A stretch of DNA of 64,000 nt from an uncultured Bacteroidales bacterium (lineage in GTDB: Bacteria > Bacteroidota > Bacteroidia > Bacteroidales > Paludibacteraceae). Location: positions 1-64,000 of the forward strand of contig CACYZT010000002.1 in NCBI GenBank assembly GCA_902778935.1, written 5' to 3'. Position 1 is the first letter of the stretch. Each line of letters begins with the position of its first letter. The notes beneath the pieces are model-generated. The model did not search any database. It was not told where the DNA came from and saw nothing but the letters and a program-made list of their open reading frames with translations. Positions 26,434-33,965 of this stretch are shown here, one piece after another. The position numbers and the translations under genes were made by a program.

Positions 26434-27201
26434 ATGGGAAAAACTATGATTAATGTTGGAATTATAGGATGCGGATTTGTCGGCACGGCGCTCAAAGACT
26501 GGTTGGAGCACAACAACCCTGAGTGCAAACTCTTCATTAGCGATCCGCCCAAAGGATACAATGACGATTTGAGCAATATCGACATCGCTTTTCTGCAGAT
26601 TCATGTGCCCACCGAAGATGATGGCACGCAGGACCTTACATTGATGAAACAACTCATCTCTAACCTCCCGGACGTACCGGTCTTTGTGCGCACAACCATC
26701 ATTCCCGGCTCCAGCGAAAAGCTCTCGCGCGAAACAGGCCATCAGGTCTGCTATATGCCGGAGTTCCTGTCCGAACGCACATATCTTGAGGACTTCCGCA
26801 AACAGACCATGGTCTTCACCGGAGCGCAGGAACTGCTGACGAAAATCTTTGTCGGAAAGAAATTCACCGTCATGACGCCGCTGGAGGCAGAGCTGACTAA
26901 GTATATGCACAATGTCTTCGGCGCATACAAAGTGACGTATTTCAATGCCTGCCGCGAGTATTGCGAGCAGATGGGCGTGGACTGGCGTAAGGTGCACACA
27001 GGCATCCTTCTCTCCGGTTATATCAACGATACGCACACTTACGTACCCGGACCGGACGGCAAATTCGGCTACGGAGGCAAATGTTTCCCGAAAGACGTCA
27101 ATGCCTTCGCCAAGATGACCGAAGGAACACCTCTCGGCACACTCCTTGAGCACCTCCACGAACTCAACGTCCACTTCCGTGGCACCGAAGAACACATATA
27201 A
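26434..27201 (+). CDS. UDP-glucose/GDP-mannose dehydrogenase family protein, short form
   Basis: This 255-residue protein has the N-terminal Rossmann start INVGIIGCGFVGTALKD, the middle helical dimer domain and the active-site block GYGGKCFPKDVNAFA with the catalytic Cys. It then ends, where usual UDP-sugar dehydrogenases (about 400-450 residues) carry a C-terminal UDP-binding Rossmann domain. The ORF is uninterrupted, so this may be a natural short form or a 3' truncation next to the cassette insertion at 27202. A second in-frame ATG (26446) is an alternative start. A full-length dehydrogenase follows at 27610. Confidence 0.78.
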   Translation: MGKTMINVGIIGCGFVGTALKDWLEHNNPECKLFISDPPKGYNDDLSNIDIAFLQIHVPTEDDGTQDLTLMKQLISNLPDVPVFVRTTIIPGSSEKLSRETGHQVCYMPEFLSERTYLEDFRKQTMVFTGAQELLTKIFVGKKFTVMTPLEAELTKYMHNVFGAYKVTYFNACREYCEQMGVDWRKVHTGILLSGYINDTHTYVPGPDGKFGYGGKCFPKDVNAFAKMTEGTPLGTLLEHLHELNVHFRGTEEHI

Positions 27202-27230
27202 TAGCATTGGCATTAGCATTGGCTGTTAGC
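27202..27230 (+). repeat. Hexamer tandem repeat, 5' flank of second four-helix-bundle cassette
   Basis: Units of the type ATTGGC/ATTAGC run in tandem right after the stop of the upstream gene. ATTGGC occurs exactly at 27206-27211 and 27218-27223; the complement GCCAAT begins the 3' array at 27581. Confidence 0.75.
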
Positions 27231-27232
27231 TT

Positions 27233-27613
27233 ATGAGAGATTTTAGAAAATATTCTATTTGGATTGATGCCGTAAGCATTGCAAATCAGGTGTATAACAT
27301 AACCTCACAGTTTCCTTCTAAAGAGGTTTACGGGCTTAGCAACCAACTCGAGAGAGCTGCGGTTTCTATCTCATCAAACATTGCGGAGGGTGCTTCGCGT
27401 ACATCCCCCATAGAATATGCTCATTTTTTAGAGATTGCTATGGGTTCTGCTTTTGAAGTAGAAACCCAGCTGACGATAGCACTACAGCGCTCCTACTTAT
27501 CAGAAGATAAAAACAACGAAATAATTACTCAGCTTCAGAGTATCGAAAGAAGAATAAATTCACTAATTAATAAATTAAAAGCCAATGGCCAACGCCAAGG
27601 CCAAAGCCTATGA
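27233..27613 (+). CDS. Four-helix-bundle protein (TIGR02436 / S23-IVP family)
   Basis: This 126-residue protein begins [20 protein letters not shown] and has [22 protein letters not shown] and [16 protein letters not shown], the same family as the gene at 3097-3480. Its C-terminal [11 protein letters not shown] is encoded by the flanking hexamer array, and its stop overlaps the start of ugd (ATGA). It lies exactly between two UDP-sugar dehydrogenase-family genes. As with the first copy, no link to sugar chemistry is apparent and its function is unknown. The two copies differ strongly in sequence and in repeat unit, so they arrived independently. Confidence 0.87.
   Translation: MRDFRKYSIWIDAVSIANQVYNITSQFPSKEVYGLSNQLERAAVSISSNIAEGASRTSPIEYAHFLEIAMGSAFEVETQLTIALQRSYLSEDKNNEIITQLQSIERRINSLINKLKANGQRQGQSL
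27580..27608 (+). repeat. Hexamer tandem repeat, 3' flank of second four-helix-bundle cassette
   Basis: AGCCAAT, GGCCAA, CGCCAA, GGCCAA, AGCC form about five units, the inverted version of the array at 27202-27230. They encode the C terminus of the four-helix-bundle protein. Confidence 0.75.
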
Positions 27614-28851
27614 TCAAGATAGCAGTAGCAGGAACAGGTTATGTAGGTCTGAGCATCGCTACCCTACTCGCCCAACACAATGAAGTAATGGCGGTGGATA
27701 TCGTACCCGAGAAGGTCGATCTCATCAACAACCGCCGCTCGCCCATCCAGGACGAATACATCGAGAGATACCTCGCTGAGAAAGAGCTCAACCTCACCGC
27801 CACACTCGATGCCGAAATGGCATACAAAAATGCTGAATATGTGGTGATTGCAGCGCCAACGAATTATGACTCGCAGCGCAATTATTTCGACACCTCGGCG
27901 GTGGAGAATGTCATCGAAACCGTGCTCCGTGTCAACCCGAACGCCATCATGGTTATCAAATCGACCATCCCTGTCGGTTACACAGCCTCCGTTCGCGAGA
28001 AATACCACTGTGACAACATCCTTTTCTCGCCGGAGTTCCTCCGCGAATCGAAAGCGCTCTACGACAACCTCTACCCGTCTCGTATCATCGTCGGAACGGT
28101 CATCGGAGACGCACGCCTCACCGCCGCAGCAGAGCGTTTTGCTGCCCTTCTCAAAGAAGGTGCTATCAAGCAGGACATAGAGGTACGTATCATGGGACTC
28201 ACCGAAGCCGAAGCGGTCAAACTGTTTGCCAACACCTACCTTGCGCTTCGTGTCAGCTATTTCAACGAACTCGATACCTACGCAGAGATGAAAGGCCTTG
28301 ATACGCAGGCAATTATCGACGGCGTTTGTCTCGATCCGCGTATCGGCACGCACTATAACAACCCCTCTTTCGGTTATGGCGGTTACTGCTTGCCGAAGGA
28401 CACCAAACAGTTGCTGGCGAACTACCAGGACGTGCCGGAGAACCTCATTCAGGCTATCGTCGAATCGAATCGTACACGCAAGGATTTCATCGCCGACCGT
28501 GTCCTCGCCAAAGCCGGCTATTACGATTATTACCACAAAGGCCAGTTTGATGCCTCTCAGGAGCATGCTTGTACCATCGGCGTCTATCGTCTGACCATGA
28601 AGTCGAACTCCGATAACTTCCGTCAGTCTTCTATCCAAGGCATCATGAAGCGTGTCAAAGCCAAAGGAGCCCAGGTCATCATCTACGAACCTACCCTGCC
28701 CGATAACACCACCTTCTTCGGCTCCCTCGTCGTCAACAACCTCGATGAGTTCAAGAAACAGAGTGATGTTATTCTTGCCAATCGCTACGACAGCCGTCTC
28801 GACGATGTGCGCGACAAAATATACACGCGCGATATTTATAGGAGAGACTAA
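27610..28851 (+). CDS. ugd: UDP-glucose 6-dehydrogenase
   Basis: This 413-residue enzyme oxidises UDP-glucose to UDP-glucuronate with two NAD. It has [24 protein letters not shown], the FSPEFLRE block, and the active-site [17 protein letters not shown] with the catalytic Cys, then a complete C-terminal UDP-binding domain ([20 protein letters not shown]). UDP-glucuronate could feed either glycan locus. The start overlaps the stop of the four-helix-bundle gene (ATGA). A weak hairpin at 28888-28910 follows. Confidence 0.93.
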   Translation: MIKIAVAGTGYVGLSIATLLAQHNEVMAVDIVPEKVDLINNRRSPIQDEYIERYLAEKELNLTATLDAEMAYKNAEYVVIAAPTNYDSQRNYFDTSAVENVIETVLRVNPNAIMVIKSTIPVGYTASVREKYHCDNILFSPEFLRESKALYDNLYPSRIIVGTVIGDARLTAAAERFAALLKEGAIKQDIEVRIMGLTEAEAVKLFANTYLALRVSYFNELDTYAEMKGLDTQAIIDGVCLDPRIGTHYNNPSFGYGGYCLPKDTKQLLANYQDVPENLIQAIVESNRTRKDFIADRVLAKAGYYDYYHKGQFDASQEHACTIGVYRLTMKSNSDNFRQSSIQGIMKRVKAKGAQVIIYEPTLPDNTTFFGSLVVNNLDEFKKQSDVILANRYDSRLDDVRDKIYTRDIYRRD

Positions 28852-28887
28852 ATCCGCCTCGGCCTCCGCTCCTTCGCCGAATGGTAT

Positions 28888-28910
28888 AAGGCTTTCTATC
28901 AATAAGCCTT
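28888..28910. terminator. Weak hairpin between convergent ugd and calycin-like genes
   Basis: AAGGCTT at 28888-28894 pairs with AAGCCTT at 28904-28910 around a 9-nt loop. There is no clear T run, so terminator activity is uncertain. Confidence 0.35.
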
Positions 28911-29348
28911 CCCACTATACTGCATTTCTTTGTCTCCGCAAAGGCATTTGAATGTGATAAACTGCATGGTCTCCTGACCGTGCAGTTTTGTGATTGTGCG
29001 GTTTGGATATGGCTTTCCTTTTACAGTAGGGATAATATTATCTCCGCTCAACATCATTCGTTCGCCATCCTTCCGCTTTTTCACGTGCGGAATCACCACA
29101 TCAACCCGCACCGGCATCAGCCGGGCAAACTTCACATGATATAGCGTTATACTCCCTTTCTCATCCATGCTAACACGCACGTTCTCAAGCGCATATCCGC
29201 TTCCCATCCGCATCGTTCCCGTGTACTCAACTGCGCAAATGGACATGCAGCACAGCAATCCTATTAGTACTCCTATACTTCTCATACTTCTCATACTTCT
29301 CATACTTCTCATACTTCTCATACTTCTCATACATCTTATACATCTCAT
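28899..29348 (-). CDS. Secreted calycin-like domain protein with MRS-repeat N terminus
   Basis: The mature part (from about AVEYTGTMRMG) has the Bacteroidetes calycin-like blocks YHVKFARLMPVRVDVVIP, GDNIIPTVKGKPYPNRTIT and the C-terminal CGDKEMQYSGKAY. A hydrophobic signal sequence (IGVLIGLLCCMSICA) precedes it. The N terminus is MRCIRC followed by six MRS units encoded by six perfect 9-bp repeats, each supplying an in-frame ATG. The real start may be any of these; the last MRS (about 29285) gives a signal peptide of normal length. Function unknown; probably periplasmic or surface. Confidence 0.72.
   Translation of the reverse strand: MRCIRCMRSMRSMRSMRSMRSMRSIGVLIGLLCCMSICAVEYTGTMRMGSGYALENVRVSMDEKGSITLYHVKFARLMPVRVDVVIPHVKKRKDGERMMLSGDNIIPTVKGKPYPNRTITKLHGQETMQFITFKCLCGDKEMQYSGKAY
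29277..29348 (-). repeat. 9-bp tandem repeat (ATGAGAAGT) encoding MRS units
   Basis: Six perfect 9-bp copies (29277-29330) and two degenerate ones (29331-29348) form the start of the calycin-like gene. Because the unit is a multiple of three, copy changes would keep the frame and alter only the number of start codons and basic residues. Confidence 0.92.
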
Positions 29349-29389
29349 ATTGTTTATTATACTTGCTACATATATTCAAAATTTCGCTG

Positions 29390-29421
29390 CAAAATTACAA
29401 AAATTATTTCTCCCACGCAAA
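29390..29421 (-). promoter_or_regulatory. Promoter of the calycin-like gene
   Basis: On the minus strand TTTG at 29418-29421 and TAATTTTG at 29390-29397 are 20 nt apart. The leader up to the repeat array is about 40 nt. Confidence 0.7.
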
Positions 29422-29437
29422 TCTTTTTTCAAATAAA

Positions 29438-29541
29438 CGAGCGCAAAAGGAGCAAAAACGCCAGTTTTCGTTACAAAATGAAGAAAAAATGAAGAATTTA
29501 TGACACATGCTTGCATATGTCATTTTTTTTTCGTATCTTTG
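29438..29541 (+). promoter_or_regulatory. Conserved upstream module A with promoter of the RhuM gene
   Basis: The module has the block ACGAGCGCAAAAGGAGC, then CGCCAGTTTT and GTTACAAAATGAAG, an 11-bp dyad (29500-29510 and 29513-29523, one mismatch), a T run, and CTTG (29510-29513) and TATCTTTG (29534-29541) 20 nt apart. It is closely similar to module B at 33810-33915 and related to modules C-F. Confidence 0.75.
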
Positions 29542-29586
29542 TACAATTTTTAGGAGATAAGAGTTAATACTAAAAAAACGAAAGCA

Positions 29587-30642
29587 ATGGCAAAGAAAAA
29601 AGAAATAACGATTAGATCCTCTGCAGCAGAATACCTAACGTTCATCAGTGCCGTGGGAGATCAACCGGGAAGCGTGGAGTTGCGCTATCAAGATGAGAAC
29701 ATCTGGTTGACACAGCGATTAATGGCGGAACTATATGGAGTTGATATTCCTACAATCAACTATCATATTCAACAGATTTACAAGGACAATGAATTAACCG
29801 AAGGAGCAACTATTCGAAATTTTCTAATAGTTCAAACCGAAGGCACGCGACAAGTGTCACGCGAAGTAAAGCACTATAGTCTGCAGATGATAATCGCCGT
29901 TGGATTCAAAATTAATAACGAGCGTGCTGTGCAGTTCCGCAAATGGGCTAATGCGATTGTAAAAGACTACACCATCCAAGGTTGGGTGATGGACGACGAA
30001 CGGTTGAAGAAAGGTGGATCGATACTGACAAAAGACTACTTCGAGAAACAGTTAGAACGCGTACGCGAAATCCGCATGTCAGAACGACGGTTCTACCAAA
30101 AAGTAACGGACATATACGCCACCAGCATTGATTATGATCCCGACGCAACAGCTACTAAACGGTTCTTTGCCGCAGTGCAGAACAAACTACATTATGCCGT
30201 GCATCAACATACAGCTGCCGAATTGATTTACGAACGGGCTGATGCATCAAAAGAACACATGGGTCTGACGACATGGGAAGGTGCTCCAGACAGCAAGATT
30301 CATCGTTATGATGTAGTTATAGCTAAGAATTATCTTACGGAAGATGAGTTACAGGCGTTAGGACGGATTGTAAGTGCCTATTTGGATTTGGCAGAAGTGC
30401 AAGCGATGCGGCATATCCCGATGACTATGGCGGATTGGGAGCAGCGACTAAATGGATTTCTGGAACTTTGGGATAGAAATATTTTGCAAGACTCAGGGCG
30501 AATATCCGCTGAATTAGCCAAAGCTAAAGCCGAGACTGAGTTTGAAAAATACCGAATTGTGCAAGATCAATTGTATATGTCAGACTTTGACCATTTCTTA
30601 GAACTCGAGGCAGATCTGGAAAAAGATACAAATGACCAATAG
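29587..30642 (+). CDS. RhuM family protein
   Basis: This 351-residue protein matches the RhuM family: VELRYQDENIWLTQRLMAELYGVDIPTINYHI (a helix-turn-helix-like Bro/KilA-type N domain), REVKHYSLQMIIAVGFKINNERAVQFRKWAN, and the C-terminal MTMADWEQRLNGFL. RhuM was named from a Salmonella pathogenicity island, but its molecular role is unclear; such genes are frequent in bacterial accessory and defence islands. Length is complete. It is the first gene of the accessory island and lies 45 nt after its promoter. Confidence 0.88.
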   Translation: MAKKKEITIRSSAAEYLTFISAVGDQPGSVELRYQDENIWLTQRLMAELYGVDIPTINYHIQQIYKDNELTEGATIRNFLIVQTEGTRQVSREVKHYSLQMIIAVGFKINNERAVQFRKWANAIVKDYTIQGWVMDDERLKKGGSILTKDYFEKQLERVREIRMSERRFYQKVTDIYATSIDYDPDATATKRFFAAVQNKLHYAVHQHTAAELIYERADASKEHMGLTTWEGAPDSKIHRYDVVIAKNYLTEDELQALGRIVSAYLDLAEVQAMRHIPMTMADWEQRLNGFLELWDRNILQDSGRISAELAKAKAETEFEKYRIVQDQLYMSDFDHFLELEADLEKDTNDQ

Positions 30643-30692
30643 TACAGGATATAATTTCTTTTAATGCAGCGCATTTTGCTGCATTAAAAGAT

Positions 30693-31077
30693 GTGGCAAT
30701 GTTTAAAGAGGATCAATATACGGAATTCAAGCGCTTGTGGAAAGATGAGTATCTGCGAGAGATAAGTGCGTTTGCCAATAACGATGGAGGAACTCTCTAT
30801 GTCGGAGTAGACGATGATGGGACGATAGTTGGAGTGAATGATGTGTCAACATTACTTGAGAATTTTCCAAACAAAATTAAGAACAATCTTCATTTTATTG
30901 CAGCCGTTGACAGGAAATGCGATGGAGAAAGGGTATGTACGTATGCTGTACATGGAAACACCCAACAAACCGGAACAAGCATATTTCGTAACCAAAGAAG
31001 GACTTGCACACCTTGAAGAATTCAAAAGGGACCCGGAGCATCCTTCCAACGGAATGGAAGGAGCGGCTTCTGCCTAG
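30693..31077 (+). pseudogene. Collapsed AlbA-type ATP-binding protein gene (internal deletion and frameshift)
   Basis: The first about 70 residues are an AlbA_2/Schlafen-type N terminus (FKEDQYTEFKRLWKDEYLREI, then AFANNDGGTLYVGVDDDG). At about 30910 the sequence jumps, in another frame, to a C-terminal winged-helix piece (MEKGYVRMLYMETPN, AYFVTKEGLAHLEEFKRD). An intact gene of this family is usually 400-500 codons, so several hundred codons are missing. The winged-helix part is 79 of 80 bases identical to 42244-42323. The remnant follows RhuM by 50 nt and marks the decay of an earlier cargo gene. Confidence 0.75.
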
Positions 31078-31143
31078 GAAGGTATTCAAAAGGGACCAAG
31101 CCAATGAGTAAGAGATGATTGCCAAGTTGAAGGGTAAATATAG

Positions 31144-31173
31144 CGGCAGCGAGGATAAATCGTTGCCGTTCTT
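31144..31173 (+). terminator. Probable terminator after the collapsed AlbA gene
   Basis: CGGCAGCGA at 31144-31152 pairs with TCGTTGCCG at 31160-31168 (one G-U) around a 7-nt loop, followed by TTCTT. Confidence 0.5.
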
Positions 31174-31223
31174 GTATGTTTTCGTAGCAAAATGAAAATT
31201 TTTATCAAAATATTGCCGATATT

Positions 31224-31255
31224 TTTGTATAAATGAAAAAAATTATGTACCTTTG
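31224..31255 (+). promoter_or_regulatory. Promoter of the Bro-N gene
   Basis: TTTG at 31224-31227 and TACCTTTG at 31248-31255 are 20 nt apart; the ATG is at 31279. Confidence 0.7.
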
Positions 31256-31278
31256 CGTACTAAATTATTACAAGCAAT

Positions 31279-32100
31279 ATGGATGATAAATTTGCAATAC
31301 AACTTTTCGAGGACAAGAAAGTACGTGTCGTTTGGGATGAGGAGAAGGAAAAGTACTTTTTTTCGGTAGTAGATATTATCCAAGTTTTGACCGATAGTGT
31401 TGATGCTGCCGCATATTGGCGCAAATTGAAACAGCGACTGGGGGAAGAAGGAAATGAAACCGTGACAAATTGTCACACTTTGAGAATGCCAGCTGCCGAT
31501 GGCAAGAAACGTCTTACGGATGTGGCAGATTTACAGGGCATTTTCCGTATCATTCAGTCCGTTCCTTCCAAGAAAGCAGAACCGGTAAAACAATGGTTGG
31601 CACAGTTAGGACAGCAACGCATTGACCAAATGATAGATCCGGAGCAGACTTTCCAAATGGCAGTAGAGGACTATCGTCGTCAAGGTTATTCAGATAAATG
31701 GATCAATGAACGCATGCGATCCATTGAGATGCGCAAAGAGCTGACAGACGAATGGCAACGTAGCGGTATAACGGAGAAGCGAGATTTCGCCATTCTGACC
31801 AACGTACTTACGCAAGCATGGAGTGGAATGACAACGGGGCAGTATAAAAAGTTCAAAGGCTTAACAAAAGAGAATCTCCGCGATAATATGACGAATATTG
31901 AATTGGCACTCAATACGCTCGCAGAGGTAGCAACTACCGAATACTCACGTCAGTCCAATCCGCAAACAATGGAAGAAAATAAGCGCGTGGCACGCGAAGG
32001 GGGCGATGTGGCACGTGCGGCGCGCGAGTTTCGGAGAAACATAGAACTCCTTACAGCGGGAGAAGAGCGAGAAATAAACATGATAACATTATTGGACTAA
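31279..32100 (+). CDS. Bro-N domain protein (phage antirepressor-like)
   Basis: This 273-residue protein has a Bro-N domain (AIQLFEDKKVRVVWDEEKEK, then FSVVDIIQVLTDSVDAAAYW) in its first 110 residues and a conserved C-terminal helical region (FAILTNVLTQAWSGMTTGQY, then GLTKENLRDNM). Bro-N proteins bind DNA and occur as phage antirepressors and in mobile islands; this C-terminal type is common on Bacteroidetes chromosomes. It has its own promoter. The next gene starts 83 nt downstream, so it may be read through into the Cas2-like/PIN pair. Role unknown. Confidence 0.82.
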   Translation: MDDKFAIQLFEDKKVRVVWDEEKEKYFFSVVDIIQVLTDSVDAAAYWRKLKQRLGEEGNETVTNCHTLRMPAADGKKRLTDVADLQGIFRIIQSVPSKKAEPVKQWLAQLGQQRIDQMIDPEQTFQMAVEDYRRQGYSDKWINERMRSIEMRKELTDEWQRSGITEKRDFAILTNVLTQAWSGMTTGQYKKFKGLTKENLRDNMTNIELALNTLAEVATTEYSRQSNPQTMEENKRVAREGGDVARAAREFRRNIELLTAGEEREINMITLLD

Positions 32101-32183
32101 GTAACTTTATTTGTAGAGAAATGAAACAATAATAAAAATGTAAATAACGAACATATTTAATAATTTATTTCAAAATTTTATTT

Positions 32184-32462
32184 ATGGAGAAACATTGCTA
32201 CATAATAATGTATGATTTGCGTACGCCTGGACGAAATTATAATTCCTTGTATAATGCAATAAAATCATATACTTTTTGGGGGAAGATTACCGAGTCATCT
32301 TGGGCAGTTGTTTCTGAATCAGACGCATTTGCAATTCGTGATCATTTAATGAAACACATAGATTCTAATGACCGGCTAATGGTCGTGAAATCTGGAATGC
32401 ATGCCGCGTGGGTAAATGCTATGGCTTCTAATGAGTGGTTGAAACAAAACTTAGTAAAATAG
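32184..32462 (+). CDS. Cas2-like (SinR/VapD-fold) small protein
   Basis: This 92-residue protein starts MEKHCYIIMYDLRTPGRNYN, with the ferredoxin-like first strand and Asp (YIIMYDL) of the Cas2/VapD/SinR group, then a TESSWAVVSESDAFAIRDHL block and a C-terminal NDRLMVVKSG strand. Cas2 itself is a structural partner of Cas1 in CRISPR adaptation, but no Cas1, repeats or other cas gene is present here. Stand-alone relatives may be nucleases or toxins. The PIN_8 gene follows after 4 nt, so the two are surely co-translated and probably work together. Confidence 0.75.
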   Translation: MEKHCYIIMYDLRTPGRNYNSLYNAIKSYTFWGKITESSWAVVSESDAFAIRDHLMKHIDSNDRLMVVKSGMHAAWVNAMASNEWLKQNLVK

Positions 32463-32466
32463 AACT

Positions 32467-33414
32467 ATGAAATCTAAATTTAGAGGATTCTATAAAGAAT
32501 TTCTATCTGGAGGCGACCTGTTGAAAGATGCAGCAATAGTAGTTGATACTAATGTGTTGCTGGATATCTACAGATATTCGAAAGAAACTGCGAACCAAAT
32601 TTTGAAGATGATGGATAGTTTGAAAGAGCAATTGTGGATGCCTTTTCAAGTAGCTTATGAATACCACAAAGATAGAAATGAGAAAGTTTTAGGTGGCCAT
32701 GTACGGACTTATTCCCAATTTATTAAAACAATCGATGAATTAGATAAAACCTTTGCGGAAGAAAGGAAGCATCCGTTCTTGGAAGATGCAGATATAATAG
32801 AGTTGAAGCAGAATATTCAGAACATAAGAGATATTTTGTGTCAAGGAAGGTCAAATTGTGCTCAATTAATCAAAGATGATGAATATAAAAATTGGATTGC
32901 AAAATTATATGAAGGGAAGTTAGGGGATGACTATGACTCTGATGTTAAAAATAAGTACATCCTTGATGCCCATTCGAGGTATGAGAAACACATACCACCC
33001 GGGTATAAAGATTCATCAAAAAATGATAATGAATGTGGAGATTATCTCATATGGAGACAGATGATAGATTATTCTAAAAGTAGTGGAAAACCAATTATTT
33101 TTGTATCAAATGATCTTAAAGAAGATTGGATTGAAGATGTTGCTGGTATTAAAATAGGACCAAGACCAGAACTTATAGATGAGTTTTTCCAAGAAACCAA
33201 TCAATGGTTCTATTGCTATAATCTCAATCATTTCGTAGAAATAGTTAATAGCCAAATCGTAACAAAGGAGGCAAAAGCAGAGATAGAGAGTAGAATAAGA
33301 GAAGAGACTCTTTCTACTGCAGAACCGGTTGTAGGAGAAGCTGTGCCAATGTCATCTCCTGTAGAGGTGTATACAGGCGATACGGAAAATAATCAATCGG
33401 TATCAGAAGTATGA
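32467..33414 (+). CDS. PIN_8-like nuclease domain protein
   Basis: This 315-residue protein has the PIN-fold acidic set: IVVDTNVLLDIYRY (Asp27), FQVAYEYHKDR (Glu65), CGDYLIWRQMI (Asp192) and FVSNDLKEDW (Asp216, Asp220). That layout, with a long helical insert between the first and second halves, fits the PIN_8 family of presumed RNases. The tail after about residue 275 is low-complexity and acidic. Paired with a Cas2-like gene 4 nt upstream it forms a probable two-component RNase module, perhaps a toxin or defence system; this is inference. Composition is AT-rich compared with the sugar genes. Confidence 0.8.
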   Translation: MKSKFRGFYKEFLSGGDLLKDAAIVVDTNVLLDIYRYSKETANQILKMMDSLKEQLWMPFQVAYEYHKDRNEKVLGGHVRTYSQFIKTIDELDKTFAEERKHPFLEDADIIELKQNIQNIRDILCQGRSNCAQLIKDDEYKNWIAKLYEGKLGDDYDSDVKNKYILDAHSRYEKHIPPGYKDSSKNDNECGDYLIWRQMIDYSKSSGKPIIFVSNDLKEDWIEDVAGIKIGPRPELIDEFFQETNQWFYCYNLNHFVEIVNSQIVTKEAKAEIESRIREETLSTAEPVVGEAVPMSSPVEVYTGDTENNQSVSEV

Positions 33415-33809
33415 TATTGTGCTATATCAACATCTTTTTTCCATATTGTTGTAGGATTGGACAAGGATTGTTTCTGGAAAAAAATCTATCGATAATAGAG
33501 GGGCAGATGAATGACAAAATGAAAGAACTACAAGTTATACATTTTTTACGTGGATGAAAATAACGAAAAATACGAAAGATTATGAATAATAGAGGATCTG
33601 AATGGCATAAGTGGGATTTGCATGTGCATACTCCGGAGTCTATCTGTCATCACTTTCAAGCTGGGAAGTGAGAGATGGATGGTGAGAGAAGTCGTAGAAA
33701 TGCGTAGCTGAGGTCAAAAGGGACCAAGCCAAAACAAGAGGAGTGTGTAAAGAGAGGAAAAAGCAATGGATTGTAGAAGAAATAGCAGATTAGATTCAAG
33801 GCCATAAAA
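33415..33809 (+). other. Intergenic remnant zone between the PIN gene and module B
   Basis: No complete gene. It holds a PHP-domain fragment (33582-33671), one copy of the TCAAAAGGGACCAAGC word (33714-33729) and the word TTCAAGGCCATAAAAACGAG (33795-33814), which also precedes module D. Confidence 0.6.
33582..33671 (+). pseudogene. PHP-domain protein N-terminal fragment
   Basis: A 29-codon frame begins MNNRGSEWHKWDLHVHTPES and then stops. The WDLHVHTP block is the first metal-binding motif of PHP-domain phosphoesterases, as in the common ATPase-linked PHP proteins of accessory islands, where it stands right at the N terminus. Everything after it is missing, so this is a truncated remnant. Confidence 0.65.
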
Positions 33810-33915
33810 ACGAGCACAGAAATCGCAAAAAACACTTGTTTTCGTTACAAAATGAAGAAAAAATAAAGAATTTATGGCATATGTTTGCATACGTCATTTT
33901 TTTTGTGTAATTTTG
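33810..33915 (+). promoter_or_regulatory. Conserved upstream module B with promoter of the membrane coiled-coil gene
   Basis: ACGAGCACAGAAATCGCAAAA, then GTTTTCGTTACAAAATGAAG, a dyad (33874-33883 and 33888-33897), TTTG at 33884-33887 and TAATTTTG at 33908-33915, 20 nt apart. Confidence 0.75.
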
Positions 33916-33965
33916 CGCGATATTTCAAATATAAAAATTGTGTTAATTCATGAACGAAAAACAAT

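Noticed and set aside
27664..28902. 412-codon open frame antisense to ugd
   Set aside because: Shadow of ugd in the opposite strand with repetitive Val/Asp/Glu composition; ugd itself is complete.
29277..29348. CRISPR-like array
   Set aside because: Units are 9 bp and contiguous without spacers, and they encode MRS in frame, so this is a coding microsatellite.
32184..32462. CRISPR-Cas locus suggested by the Cas2-like gene
   Set aside because: No direct-repeat array with spacers and no Cas1 or other cas gene is present in the window; the gene pairs with a PIN_8 nuclease instead.
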